DNA from: Phycisphaerales bacterium
Lineage (GTDB): Bacteria; Planctomycetota; Phycisphaerae; Phycisphaerales; UBA1924
NCBI GenBank assembly: GCA_007693785.1
Contig: RECY01000030.1
Span: forward strand, 16,300 to 80,299
Reading direction: 5' to 3'
Length of the DNA: 64,000 nt
The notes under the pieces were generated by a model, which was not told the origin of the DNA, made no database searches, and saw nothing but the letters and a program-made list of their open reading frames with translations. Below are positions 36,092 to 44,870 of this stretch, one piece after another (position 1 is the first letter of the stretch; each line of letters starts with the position of its first letter). The translations under genes were made by a program, and so were the position numbers.

Positions 36092-36240
36092 GTGCCACTG
36101 ACCTTGTCCGCAAGGTCAGTGCTCCGGGCCGCCCTTCCTTCTCTCCCCTGCCCCGAGTTCTTTCGCTCAGACCCTATACGAGCGATGGCGGGAAGAAAGA
36201 ACACATGGAACTCTGACCTCTCAGAAGAGGCGAATGGCAC
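36092..36240. repeat. Type A bi-hairpin repeat, copy 2 (inverted)
   Basis: Relative to the copies at 9416 and 62861 this 149-bp element is reversed. It starts GTGCCACTGACCTTG, loop TCCG, CAAGGTCAGTGC, and ends with a damaged hairpin (GACCTCTCAGAAGAGGC) and GGCAC. The spacer shares ACTCGGGGCAGGGGAGAG, on the minus strand, with copy 1. A further half-unit, GTGGCACGGGCGTCCCGCCC, lies just to its left at 36059-36078. It sits between the convergent ends of rpoD and the DUF2934 gene. Confidence 0.85.
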
Positions 36241-36252
36241 GCCGAACGCACC

Positions 36253-36284
36253 TGCAAAAAACCGACCCCCAAAATGGGGTCGGC
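36253..36284 (-). terminator. Terminator of the DUF2934 gene
   Basis: On the minus strand, GCCGACCCC, loop ATTTTG, GGGGTCGG is followed by TTTTTTGCAGG. It lies about 50 bp beyond the DUF2934 stop. The strong stem and six T make it a confident intrinsic terminator. Confidence 0.88.
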
Positions 36285-36335
36285 TTCAGCATTCGTCAAT
36301 CGATGCACGGGCGGCAACGACGCCGCGGGCTCGCC

Positions 36336-36731
36336 TCAGCGGCTCAGCAGCTCGCGCTCCGCCCGGACCCAGTCTTCCTGGGCGTGCCCGTCCTCGCACC
36401 CGCGTTCGAGGTAGAGCTCGTACGCGCGGGCCGCGATCTGTTCGTGGGTCGGCACCTTCAACTCGACCGAGCCGAAGGGCACCGCACGGTCCAAGGCTTC
36501 GGCCTCGGGCGCGTGGGCCTCGACCTTGCGGCTGCCGCCCCGACGCGCCGGCTTCTCTGTCGTCTTTAACGTCGCGGCCGCCTGCGGCGCGGGTGACCGC
36601 GCCTCCGCCGAGGGCTTCCGCGTGCGTTTCGGGGCCGGGCTCACTTTCGCACCACGCGGCATAGCCGCGGCACGAGACTCCGCGAGCCCACCACTCACAG
36701 TTTCATGTTGCTCAGTTATTCCGCGGCCCAT
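36336..36731 (-). CDS. DUF2934 domain protein
   Basis: This 131-residue protein has a basic, Ala/Pro-rich disordered first half (SPAPKRTRKPSAEARSPA). The C-terminal helix pair EQIAARAYELYLERGCEDGH then AQEDWVRAERELL is the DUF2934 signature (AYELY-x-x-RG and DWxxAExEL). ATG 36731 is preferred over TTG 36752 because AGGGG lies 7 bases upstream. Small DUF2934 proteins are widespread and of unknown function. The strong downstream terminator suggests a single-gene unit. Confidence 0.78.
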   Translation of the reverse strand: MGRGITEQHETVSGGLAESRAAAMPRGAKVSPAPKRTRKPSAEARSPAPQAAATLKTTEKPARRGGSRKVEAHAPEAEALDRAVPFGSVELKVPTHEQIAARAYELYLERGCEDGHAQEDWVRAERELLSR

Positions 36732-37066
36732 GGCTCGTCCCCTCTTCGGCAATCACCACACGCGTCGTATCAACACCCCAAACCGCCGTTTTCTTCCCGC
36801 CGAATCACACCCGTTCGCGCGGATGCACAACCCAAACCCACACCAGCCCGCAGGCAGGTCTCGGCCCGCGATCGCGCCCGCCAGCCCTAAAAAGCCGACG
36901 CCCCAACGAACATATGATCGGACACACACACCCGCCGCCTGAGACACAAAACGCGGTTCATGACCAGAATTCACGGCCAACCGCGAGGCGACGGGAGCAC
37001 CTTCAGCTTAGGCCCTTCCGAACGCAAACGACAGCCCCCGGAGCAGGGGCTCCGACGGGTCCCGCG
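36732..37066. other. 335-bp gap between putA and the DUF2934 gene
   Basis: No gene is supported. A weak putA terminator could form from AGCCCC (37033-37038) and GGGGCT (37046-37051) without a good T-run. The A-rich patch near 36890 may hold the promoter for the DUF2934 gene. Confidence 0.4.
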
Positions 37067-40000
37067 CTACAGCTCCGGCGCAAACCCGCGCCGCATCGTG
37101 TTCTCGCAGCACGCCCGCGGCTCCACAAACTGCAGCAGGTAGTCCGCCCCGCCGGCCTTGCTCCCGACGCCGCTCATCCCGAACCCGCCGAACGGCTGGC
37201 GACCCACCAGCGCCCCGGTGATCCCCCGGTTGATGTAGAGGTTCCCGACACGGAACTCGCGCTTGGCCTGCTCGATGTGCGAGGGCTTCCGCGTGAAGAC
37301 GCCGCCGGTCAGCTTGTAGGGGCTGCTGTTCGCGATCGCGAGCGCCTCCTCAAAGCTCGACGCGTGCAGGATCGCGACGACCGGGCCGAAGATCTCTTCT
37401 TTCGCGATCGTGTGCTCCGGGCGAACGCCCGTGAAGACGTGCGGGCCGACGTACGGCTTGCCCACGCGCTCCGCCAGCCCCGCCGGCGCTTCCATCCCCA
37501 GCGCCAGCGTGCAGCCTTCCTGCTTCGCGACCTCGATGAAGCGGCGCATCTTCTCCGCGGCTTCCTCGTCGATCACCGGCCCGACGTCCGTCCCCGGTTC
37601 CATCGGGTCGCCGATCACCAGCCCGCGGGTCGACTCGACGAACCGCTCGGTGAACAGACGAATCCCAGGCCCGTCGGGGCCCTCGGGGTCGACGACGATG
37701 ATGCGGCTCGCGGCCGAGCATTTCTGTCCCTGGAACCCGAACGCGCTCGCCCGGCAGCCGAGCACCGCCTCGTCCAGATCCGCGCTCGTGTCGATGATGA
37801 CCGCGTTCTTCCCGCCCATCTCGCACACGACCTTCTTGACGTGCAACTGCTCCTCCGGCGTCACGCCCGCCGCCTTGATGATGTCCAGCCCCACCGCCTT
37901 GGACCCCGTGAACGCCAGCACCGCGACGCGCGGGTCGCGCACGATCGCGGCGCCCGTCGTCTCGCCAGGGGCCGGGCAGAAGTGCAGGACGTCCGCGTGT
38001 GCGCCCTCGCCAAACTCGTCCGCGATCGCCCGCTGGAGGATGTCGAACATGACTTTGGCGATGCCCGGCGTCTGCTCGGCCGGCTTGACGATCACGGTGT
38101 TGCCCGTCACCAGGGCGGCCGCCGTCATCCCGCAGCAGATCGCCAGCGGGAAGTTCCACGGGCTGATGACGGCGCACACGCCGCGCGGCTGGTGCCACGT
38201 CTCGTCGAGCTCGCCGATGAACCGCCCGAGACGCTGGCGCTCGAACAGGCGGATCGCGTTCCGCGCGTAGTAGTCGCAGAAGTCGATCGTCTCGGTGACG
38301 TCCGCGTCGGCGTTGCGCCAGTCCTTGCCGTTCTCCTTGATGATGATGCCGCTGAGCTCATCGCGCCGCCGGCGCATCGCCTCGGCCGCGCGCACGAGCA
38401 CCGCCGATCGGCGCGCCGGGTCCGCGTCGCGCCACGCCGGGAAGGCGCGGCTCGCCGCGTCGAGCATCCGCGACGCGTCCTCCGGCGTCCGGTCGTTCAT
38501 CACCCGCGGCACCACCGACTTCGCGATCGCCGACGCAAACGCCTCCCGCACTGATTTTTTCGAGAAATCCCGCATCGGCTCGGTGAAGAACGCCTTGCCG
38601 TCGCCGACGCCCGGGGCCGCATCCGAAAGCTGGTGCCGCTCCGGCGCGACCAGGTACAGGTCCTGCTTCGGCGCCGACCCCGCCTTCGGCGCGGGCGGCG
38701 CCAGCAGCACGTTCCGGTCGGCGTTGTCGAGGAACCCCGCCTTCAGCCAGCTCTCGTTGCTCGTGTTCTCCAGCAAACGGCGCACGAGGTACGCCATGCC
38801 CGGGATCATCTCGCCCACGGGCACGTACTCGCGGACGCGCAGCCCCATGTCGGCCGCCGCGTGCTTGAGCTGATCGGCCATCCCGTGCAGCATCTGCAGC
38901 TCGATCGCCTCCCGCGGCAGCCCCCGCTTCTCCAGCCCCGCCAAGGCGTGCGCGATCGAGCGTACGTTGTGCGACCCGAGCGCCAGCTTCACGCCGCCGT
39001 GCCCGGGCTCACGACGCGACGGCGCCCGCGCGGCGTCCGCTGGCGAAGCGCCCTCCGCCCTCGGGCACGCATCCAGGAACACGTCCGTCATGCGCTCAAA
39101 ACACGCGTCCGTCTGCCACTTCTCGTTCCACACCGGGCAGGGCCACCCCATCTCCTCGGCATGGATCGTCTCGTAATCCCAGTACGCGCCCTTCACCAGG
39201 CGCACGGTGACGATCCGGCCGGTGCGCTTCGCCCACTCGCAGACGCGCTGCGCGTCCGACACGCCCGACTTGAGATACGCCTGCATCGCCAGGCCCATCT
39301 CCGTCTCCACCAGCTCGCAGCACCGGAAGAAGAGCTCCAGCGTCAGGTCCTTGGTCTCGAACTGCTCCATGTCGAAGTTGACAAAGACGTTCCGCTCCCG
39401 AGCCGCTTCCAGGATCGGCACGATCCGGGCCATCAGGTCCGCGATCGCGCCCTCGGTGTCGATCGGGTCGTCCTTGCACGAGAGCGCACTGATCTTGATG
39501 CTCACGTTCGTGCGCGCGATCGGCCCCAGGTGATCCCGCTCGAGCCGCTCCTGACGCGACCACCCCGCGACCGTCTCCGGCAGATTCTGCACCAGGTCGA
39601 GGTACTTCGCCTGGTACATGTCCGCCTCGGCGTCCGACACGCACGCCTCGCCGAGCAGGTCCACGCTGAACGCGATCCCGTCGCCCCAGAGCTTCTTCAG
39701 GTTCCCCAGCGCGCTCGCGGCGTCCGTCCCCGCGATGAAGTTGCCCGCCATCCCCTTGATCTGCCCGCTGATCGTCTTGGTCATCAGCCCCTTGGCGATC
39801 CCGCCGGCCTTCAGACCAAGATCCAAGCCCGGCGGCGTGCGCACGCCCGGCTGCGTCAGGTAGTCCACCAGGTGCTCGTGCACCGCGTCGCTCGTGCGCA
39901 GCATCGGGAAGGCATCGACGAAGCGGAAGAGCTGGACCTTGAAGTTGTGGTCCTGCATGGACCAGTCCATCAGCTTGTCCTGGTAGAACCGGGCGCTGAG

Positions 40001-40198
40001 CAGCCCGGACTTGTGCGCACGGGCCTTATCGAGCATCTGCGCGCCGAGCTCGGTCGTGCGCGGGTCGGGCGTGCCGGGGGCGATCGTCGGGGCGTCCGCG
40101 TCGCGGGGCATGCCCGCGACGGCGTCCTGAGCCGTGGTCGGCGTGGGGTGCGGGGCGACGGGGGCGGCGCGGGCGGCTTTGCGGGAAAAAATGGCCAT
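37067..40198 (-). CDS. putA: Bifunctional proline dehydrogenase / glutamate-semialdehyde dehydrogenase
   Basis: This 1043-residue enzyme oxidises proline to glutamate. The N-terminal proline dehydrogenase barrel (about 50-480) has NVSIKISALSCKDDPIDTEG, FVNFDMEQFETKDLTLELFF and VTVRLVKGAYWDYETIHAEE, all FAD-barrel landmarks. The C-terminal aldehyde dehydrogenase (about 560-1020) has ISPWNFPLAICCGMTAAALV, ALVTGNTVIVKPAEQTPG, the Glu in VVCEMGGKNAVIIDTSADL and the nucleophile Cys in GFQGQKCSAASRI (about 827). It lacks the ribbon-helix-helix DNA-binding lead of E. coli PutA, so it is the short catalytic-only form. It is divergent from ribF. Confidence 0.94.
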   Translation of the reverse strand: MAIFSRKAARAAPVAPHPTPTTAQDAVAGMPRDADAPTIAPGTPDPRTTELGAQMLDKARAHKSGLLSARFYQDKLMDWSMQDHNFKVQLFRFVDAFPMLRTSDAVHEHLVDYLTQPGVRTPPGLDLGLKAGGIAKGLMTKTISGQIKGMAGNFIAGTDAASALGNLKKLWGDGIAFSVDLLGEACVSDAEADMYQAKYLDLVQNLPETVAGWSRQERLERDHLGPIARTNVSIKISALSCKDDPIDTEGAIADLMARIVPILEAARERNVFVNFDMEQFETKDLTLELFFRCCELVETEMGLAMQAYLKSGVSDAQRVCEWAKRTGRIVTVRLVKGAYWDYETIHAEEMGWPCPVWNEKWQTDACFERMTDVFLDACPRAEGASPADAARAPSRREPGHGGVKLALGSHNVRSIAHALAGLEKRGLPREAIELQMLHGMADQLKHAAADMGLRVREYVPVGEMIPGMAYLVRRLLENTSNESWLKAGFLDNADRNVLLAPPAPKAGSAPKQDLYLVAPERHQLSDAAPGVGDGKAFFTEPMRDFSKKSVREAFASAIAKSVVPRVMNDRTPEDASRMLDAASRAFPAWRDADPARRSAVLVRAAEAMRRRRDELSGIIIKENGKDWRNADADVTETIDFCDYYARNAIRLFERQRLGRFIGELDETWHQPRGVCAVISPWNFPLAICCGMTAAALVTGNTVIVKPAEQTPGIAKVMFDILQRAIADEFGEGAHADVLHFCPAPGETTGAAIVRDPRVAVLAFTGSKAVGLDIIKAAGVTPEEQLHVKKVVCEMGGKNAVIIDTSADLDEAVLGCRASAFGFQGQKCSAASRIIVVDPEGPDGPGIRLFTERFVESTRGLVIGDPMEPGTDVGPVIDEEAAEKMRRFIEVAKQEGCTLALGMEAPAGLAERVGKPYVGPHVFTGVRPEHTIAKEEIFGPVVAILHASSFEEALAIANSSPYKLTGGVFTRKPSHIEQAKREFRVGNLYINRGITGALVGRQPFGGFGMSGVGSKAGGADYLLQFVEPRACCENTMRRGFAPEL

Positions 40199-40315
40199 GG
40201 TCGTTCCGTGTTCGCGGGTCGGGGGATGCCGGACGCCCCCGGCGCCGGTTGGAGCTGCGGAAGTGTAGATCCGGCTCCCCGGTGGTACAGCTCTCGGAGT
40301 TGTGTCCTACCGGTC

Positions 40316-40463
40316 GGTGCCATGGAAACGCGGAGCCGACCTTCCGAGGTCGGTGGAGCTTTTCCATGCCGGGTGCGGACGGTCTTGCTCCGTTCAGATG
40401 CGGGATGTGTGCCGAGACCCGGAAAAGCTGCGCCCGCGGCGGGCTCCGCGTTTCCGGGGCACC
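40316..40463. repeat. Type B bi-hairpin repeat, copy 3 (arms swapped)
   Basis: The 148-bp element lies between GGTGCC and GGCACC. The ATGGAAACGCGGAGCC arm is on the left and the CCGGAAAAGC arm on the right, the reverse of copies 1 and 2. The left arm also encloses GACCTTCCGAGGTC, a stem like those of type A. It lies between the divergent starts of putA and ribF, within the promoter region. Confidence 0.85.
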
Positions 40464-40507
40464 GATCGCGCCCGCCCGCGCCCCATCCCGCCTAGCGTCC
40501 CATACCG

Positions 40508-41518
40508 ATGCACCCGCGTTCCGTCGTCACGGTTGGGAATTTCGATGGCGTCCACGCCGGGCACCGGGCGCTGGTCGCCCGCGCCCGTGCGCTCGCGGAC
40601 GCCCACCACGCCCGCGTCGTCGTCCTGAGCTTCGACCCGCACCCATTGACCCGCCTCCGCCCGGAGGCCGCCCCGGAGCCGATCGGCGGCTTCGCCCGCC
40701 GGGCGGCCCTGCTCCGCGCGGCGGGGGCCGACGACGTCGAACGACTCGAGCCGACGCCCGAACTGCTCGCCCGAACCCCCGAAGCCTTCGTCAACTGGAT
40801 CGTCGAGCGGTTCGCCCCCATCGCCTGGGTCGAGGGCCCCGACTTCCGCTTTGGCAAGGCCCGGGCAGGCGACGTGCGCACGCTCGCAGCGCTCGGGCAG
40901 GCCCGCCCCGAACACGAGCGGTTCGAGACCCACATCGTCGACCCCGTCGAGGCCATCCTGAGCGACGACACGATCGTGACCGCCTCCAGCAGCTTCGCCC
41001 GCTGGCTGATTGCTCAGGGGCGCATGCCGGACGCGGCCCGCGTCCTCACCCGCCCGCACGAGCTCGTCGGCACGATCGAGCCCGGGCACCGGCGCGGGCG
41101 CACCATCGGCTACCCGACCGCCAACCTCCGCACCGACGACCTGCCCCCGGGCGACGGCGTCTACGCCGGCGTCGCCGAGGTCCTGCCCGCGATGCCGCCA
41201 GCGGACGGGTGGGGGCACGGGCGACGCCTTGTCGCGGCCGTCAGCGTCGGGACGAACCCGACCTTCGAAGGCAGGCGGCGCACGGTCGAGGCCTTCCTGC
41301 TCGACGTCGGCGGCGCGGGGCAGAACGAGGCGGGCTGGACGCCGATCGACGGGCTGGGCGAGTACGGCTGGGCGATGCGCCTCGAACTGCACGCCTGGGT
41401 CCGCGAGCAGGCGAAATTCCCAACGGTCGACCGGTTGCTCGCGCAGATGGACCGCGATTGTGCGCGCGTCCGACGCCTGATCGAGCGCCGCAACGAAACG
41501 GCGGAGGCGACGGCATGA
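40508..41518 (+). CDS. ribF: Bifunctional riboflavin kinase / FAD synthetase
   Basis: RibF phosphorylates riboflavin to FMN and adenylates FMN to FAD. The N-terminal nucleotidyltransferase half has VVTVGNFDGVHAGHRALVAR (GNFDGVHxGH) and VVVLSFDPHPLTRL. The second half is riboflavin kinase: ELVGTIEPGHRRGRTIGYPT, ANLRTDDLPPGDGVYAGVAE and VSVGTNPTFEGRRRTVEAFL. The 336-residue length is normal. The stop overlaps the ATG of the next gene (ATGA), forming a three-gene coupled operon. Confidence 0.94.
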   Translation: MHPRSVVTVGNFDGVHAGHRALVARARALADAHHARVVVLSFDPHPLTRLRPEAAPEPIGGFARRAALLRAAGADDVERLEPTPELLARTPEAFVNWIVERFAPIAWVEGPDFRFGKARAGDVRTLAALGQARPEHERFETHIVDPVEAILSDDTIVTASSSFARWLIAQGRMPDAARVLTRPHELVGTIEPGHRRGRTIGYPTANLRTDDLPPGDGVYAGVAEVLPAMPPADGWGHGRRLVAAVSVGTNPTFEGRRRTVEAFLLDVGGAGQNEAGWTPIDGLGEYGWAMRLELHAWVREQAKFPTVDRLLAQMDRDCARVRRLIERRNETAEATA

Positions 41519-42633
41519 GCGAGGCGTGGTCGACCAACGTGAGCATCGCCGAGATCGGCGACTGGCTTCGGGGCAAGCCCCGCGTCGCGGTCCTGACCCA
41601 CGGCAAGCCCGACGGGGACGCGATCGGCTCGACCGCTGCCGTCGTGCGCGCGATCAACCACGCGAGCCACGCCCCCGGGCACGCGGCCCGCGCGTGGTAC
41701 GTCGGCCCGGTACCCGGGTGGGTGAAATCCATTGCCAACGGGACGGCGTACCGCGTGGTCGAGGACAACGGGCTCCCGCAGAAGCACGAGGCCGAGGCGG
41801 TGCTGATCTGCGACACCGGCAGCCGCGCGCAGCTCGAGGGCTACGCGGATCTCCTGAAAACCGAAGGCTTCGCGCAGCGCGCCGCGATCGTGGACCACCA
41901 CCTGCAGGGCGACGCGGAACTGGCCGAGCGTCGGCACGTGGACAGCTCCGCAGCGGCCGCGTGCGAGCCGGTCGCCGAGCTGTGCGCGCACATCATGGGC
42001 CTTGCCGGCGTGCGCGAGCTGCCGAAGGACGTCGCGACGCCGCTCTACCTCGGGCTCGCGACGGACACCGGCTGGTTCAAGCACTCGAACGTGCGCCCGC
42101 GGACGCTGCGCCTCGCGGCGGACCTGCTTGAGGCCGGGGCCGACCACGCGTGGCTGTATCGCGTCGTGGAGCAGCGGGACCGCGTGAGCCGCCTGCGCCT
42201 GCTGGGGCGTGCGTTCGAGAAGATGACGCTGCACTGCGACGGGCGTGTCGCGGTGCTCCCCCTGAGCATCGCGGATTACCACGCCGCCAGGGCGGGCCCG
42301 GGCGAGACGGGCGGCTTCGCGGACCAGGTGCTCAACGTCGCGGGCGTGCTCGTCGCGGTCGTGCTGACCGAGGTCGAGGCGAAGGGCGACCCGGCGCAGG
42401 GCGGCGAGCCGGCGCGCGTCAAGCTCAGCTTCCGCAGCAAGAGCGGGCGACCAGCGGTTGACGTGAACGCGGTCGCCCAGACCTTCGGCGGCGGCGGGCA
42501 CGCGCAGGCCGCCGGAGCGCGGCTCGAAGGCGCGATGGACGAGGTGATCGCTCGCGTGGTCGCGGCGCTGACGCCGGCCGTGGAAGAGGCCGGCGCTGGC
42601 GAAGACCTGAACGAAAACGGGGTCGAGTCGTGA
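41515..42633 (+). CDS. DHH/DHHA1 family phosphoesterase (NrnA-like)
   Basis: This 372-residue protein has the DHH domain motifs VLTHGKPDGDAIGSTAAVVR, VLICDTGSRAQLEG and AAIVDHHLQGDAELA (the DHH signature), then LYLGLATDTGWFKHSN. The C-terminal DHHA1 part ends in AQTFGGGGHAQAAGARLEG. This layout fits NrnA-type enzymes, which degrade oligoribonucleotides or dephosphorylate pAp, or the c-di-AMP/pApA phosphodiesterases. It overlaps ribF and the methyltransferase gene (ATGA, then GTGA). nrnA-ribF neighbourhoods are common in bacteria, often with rbfA and truB. Confidence 0.88.
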   Translation: MSEAWSTNVSIAEIGDWLRGKPRVAVLTHGKPDGDAIGSTAAVVRAINHASHAPGHAARAWYVGPVPGWVKSIANGTAYRVVEDNGLPQKHEAEAVLICDTGSRAQLEGYADLLKTEGFAQRAAIVDHHLQGDAELAERRHVDSSAAAACEPVAELCAHIMGLAGVRELPKDVATPLYLGLATDTGWFKHSNVRPRTLRLAADLLEAGADHAWLYRVVEQRDRVSRLRLLGRAFEKMTLHCDGRVAVLPLSIADYHAARAGPGETGGFADQVLNVAGVLVAVVLTEVEAKGDPAQGGEPARVKLSFRSKSGRPAVDVNAVAQTFGGGGHAQAAGARLEGAMDEVIARVVAALTPAVEEAGAGEDLNENGVES

Positions 42634-43490
42634 GCAAAGAAGACGCCGGCTCGGCGGGCGGCGGGCGATCGCCGCACGGGCCCAAGTTCGTCCCGCGAGC
42701 CAAGCAGGACCGCATGGCCGCCGGCGCGCAGCGGGCCCGCACCTCCAAACCCCCGCTCCGTCTCCAGACCACCACGCTCTGGGAATATCCGAGCCAGCAC
42801 TACGCCCCGGGCGCGAGCGGCGGCACGCTCGACAAAGCCACCCAGGGCGACGCGGGGTACACCGGCGCGACGCCGAGCTGGGTCATCTGGCAGTTGCTCA
42901 CCCGCTACACGCGCGAGCGGGACCTGGTCGTCGACCCGATGGTCGGGAGTGGCACCACGCTCGACGTGGCGCGCGACATCGGTCGGCGCGGGCTCGGCTA
43001 CGACCTCAACCCGACGCGCGACGACGTCCTCCGCGCGGACGCGCGCAAGCTGCCGCTTGAGAACGGCAAGGCTGACTTTGTGTTCGTCGATCCGCCCTAC
43101 TCCACGCACGTGGACTATTCCGACGACCCGCGGTGCATCGGCAAGCTGGACGCCGCGGGCGAGGACGGCGGGGCAGCCTACTACAACGCGATGGCGGGCG
43201 TGCTCGACGAGATCCACCGCGTGCTCAAGGACCGACGCTACATGGCGCTCTACGTCAGCGACTCGTGGAAGAAGCACAAGGGCAGGAGCGAAGCCGCGAC
43301 GCCGGGCGTGTTCATGCCGATCGGCTTCGAGCTGTTCGGGATGCTGCGCGAGCGGTTCGTGCCGGTGGACATCATCACGGTGGTGCGCCACAACAAGAAG
43401 CTCGCCCGCGGCAACTGGCACAAGGCGGCCGAGGAAGGGAACTTTTTCTTGCGCGGGTTCAATTACCTGTTCATCATGAAAAAGGCGTAG
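42630..43490 (+). CDS. DPPY-motif DNA or RNA methyltransferase
   Basis: This 286-residue SAM-dependent methylase has motif I VDPMVGSGTTLDVARDIGRR (about 101-120) and a catalytic motif VFVDPPYSTHVDYSD (DPPY at 154-157). This indicates transfer to an exocyclic amino group (adenine N6 or cytosine N4) or a Trm11/Trm-G10-like RNA target. Motif I precedes DPPY, unlike the usual order in beta-class DNA methylases. GTG 42630 overlaps the upstream stop (GTGA). No restriction endonuclease or specificity subunit is near, so it is an orphan enzyme in a housekeeping operon. Its stop TAG is the start of a type D repeat. Confidence 0.75.
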   Translation: MSKEDAGSAGGGRSPHGPKFVPRAKQDRMAAGAQRARTSKPPLRLQTTTLWEYPSQHYAPGASGGTLDKATQGDAGYTGATPSWVIWQLLTRYTRERDLVVDPMVGSGTTLDVARDIGRRGLGYDLNPTRDDVLRADARKLPLENGKADFVFVDPPYSTHVDYSDDPRCIGKLDAAGEDGGAAYYNAMAGVLDEIHRVLKDRRYMALYVSDSWKKHKGRSEAATPGVFMPIGFELFGMLRERFVPVDIITVVRHNKKLARGNWHKAAEEGNFFLRGFNYLFIMKKA

Positions 43491-43629
43491 GCACTGGGCA
43501 CTGGGCAATAGGCAATAGGTCGGATGCGTAACGGAACTCGTGCGGCTTTCAAGAGTCTTTGCTGCGACGCCGGGTCTTCGCCCGCAGAAGTCGTGCTCAG
43601 GCCCTAATGCCTAGTGCCTAGTGCCTGAC
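43487..43629. repeat. Type D repeat, copy 2, filling a convergent gap
   Basis: The left arm, GTAGGCACTGGGCACTGGGC then AATAGGCAATAGG, and the right arm, GCCCTAATGCCTAGTGCCTA then GTGCCTGACC, are near reverse complements made of GGCACT/AGGCAAT words. The element starts in the TAG stop of the methyltransferase gene and ends one base before the mnmA stop, so it makes up the whole intergenic space. Confidence 0.78.
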
Positions 43630-44820
43630 CTATCTCGCTTCCGCGATCCACCCGCCGCCGAGGACGCGGTCCGGGTCGCTGCCGTCGTACAGACAAACCG
43701 CCTGCCCCGGCGTCACGGCGTCCTGATCCTCGTCGAACTCGACCTCGAACCGCCCCGTGCGCCCGCTCGGCGCGAGTTCGGGCGGGACTTCGCCCGGCGG
43801 GAGCGTGCGCACGCGCGCGGGCTGCGGGGGGTGGTTGTAGCGGTGGGCCGCGAGGCAGGGGCGCCATTCGCCCGGCTCTTCGATGGCGTCATGATCCGTC
43901 GCATCGAGCCAGTTCGCCTCGGCCGCAACGAGCGTCCGCGACATCAGCGCCTCGCGCGGACCGACGGTGATCGTGTTCGACTCGGGGTTCTTCTCGACGA
44001 CGTAGATCGGGTACCCGAGCGCGACGCCGACGCCGCGCCGTTGCCCGACCGTGAACCGGTGCTGCCCGCCGTGCTCGCCGACCTTATTGCCCTTGCTGTC
44101 GAGCACGTCGCCCGTGCGCGCGCTCCCTGGCACGCGCCGCTCGACCAGCCCCGCATAGTCCTGGTCCGGCACGAAGCAGATCTCTTGGCTGTCCGGCTTA
44201 TCGAACACCGGCAGCCCGGCGCGCTCCGCGAGCTCGCGGATCTCGGGCTTGGTGTACCCGCCGACCGGGAGCAGCATGTGCGCGAGCTTCGCCCGCGGCA
44301 CGCCGAAGAGGACGTACGTCTGGTCCTTGTGCGCATCGACGCCGCGGCGCAGCTCGTGCCCGCCCGTCTCTGTGCGCACGACGCGCGCGTAGTGCCCGCT
44401 GGCGACGAAGTCGCACCCGAGCTGCTGCGCCTGCTCGTGCAGACGCCCGAACTTCAGCCAGTCGTTGCACCGCACGCACGGGTTCGGCGTGCGCCCGCGC
44501 GCATACTCCGCGACGAAATAGTCGATGATGCGGGAAAAATCCTTCTTGAAGTTCGCGACGTAAAGCGGGATGCCCAGCTCGGCCGCGACGGCCCGCGCGT
44601 CGGCCGAGTCGCCCACCGAGCAGCACCCCTGCTTCCCGATCCGGATCTTGCTCGTGTCGCAGGCGAGGGCGGCCTCGGCGGGTGTCAGCTCGTCGAGTGA
44701 TTCGCCCGGGCTCCCGAGGCGCATGAAAACGCCGACGACCTCGTGCCCGTCGTCGAGCAACAGCTTGGCGGCGACCGACGAATCGACCCCGCCCGACATG
44801 GCGAGCAGCACCCGGGCCAT
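43630..44820 (-). CDS. mnmA: tRNA-specific 2-thiouridylase
   Basis: MnmA thiolates uridine 34 of Lys, Glu and Gln tRNAs. The 396-residue protein starts MARVLLAMSGGVDSSVAAKL with the ATP-pyrophosphatase loop. It has the two catalytic cysteines in RTPNPCVRCNDWLKF and PDSQEICFVPDQDYAGL. The C-terminal barrel has TVGQRRGVGVALGYPIYVVE. An extra segment of about 25 residues (ESLDELTPAEAALACDTSKI onward) precedes the usual GCCSVGDSADAR, so the enzyme is longer than normal. It is the last gene of the minus-strand cluster that starts with rsfS. Confidence 0.94.
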   Translation of the reverse strand: MARVLLAMSGGVDSSVAAKLLLDDGHEVVGVFMRLGSPGESLDELTPAEAALACDTSKIRIGKQGCCSVGDSADARAVAAELGIPLYVANFKKDFSRIIDYFVAEYARGRTPNPCVRCNDWLKFGRLHEQAQQLGCDFVASGHYARVVRTETGGHELRRGVDAHKDQTYVLFGVPRAKLAHMLLPVGGYTKPEIRELAERAGLPVFDKPDSQEICFVPDQDYAGLVERRVPGSARTGDVLDSKGNKVGEHGGQHRFTVGQRRGVGVALGYPIYVVEKNPESNTITVGPREALMSRTLVAAEANWLDATDHDAIEEPGEWRPCLAAHRYNHPPQPARVRTLPPGEVPPELAPSGRTGRFEVEFDEDQDAVTPGQAVCLYDGSDPDRVLGGGWIAEAR

Positions 44821-44870
44821 GCCCGAAGCCTAGGGGCGACCGGGCGCGTCCGTGCCGCGGCTTCGCGGGC

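Noticed and set aside
36720..37066. Small frames between putA and the DUF2934 gene
   Set aside because: They have no ribosome sites and Pro/His/Arg-biased composition expected by chance.
40249..41514. Extended N-terminus of the DHH phosphoesterase through ribF
   Set aside because: This stretch is the wrong frame of ribF. The DHH domain starts at ATG 41515 with a typical ATGA overlap.
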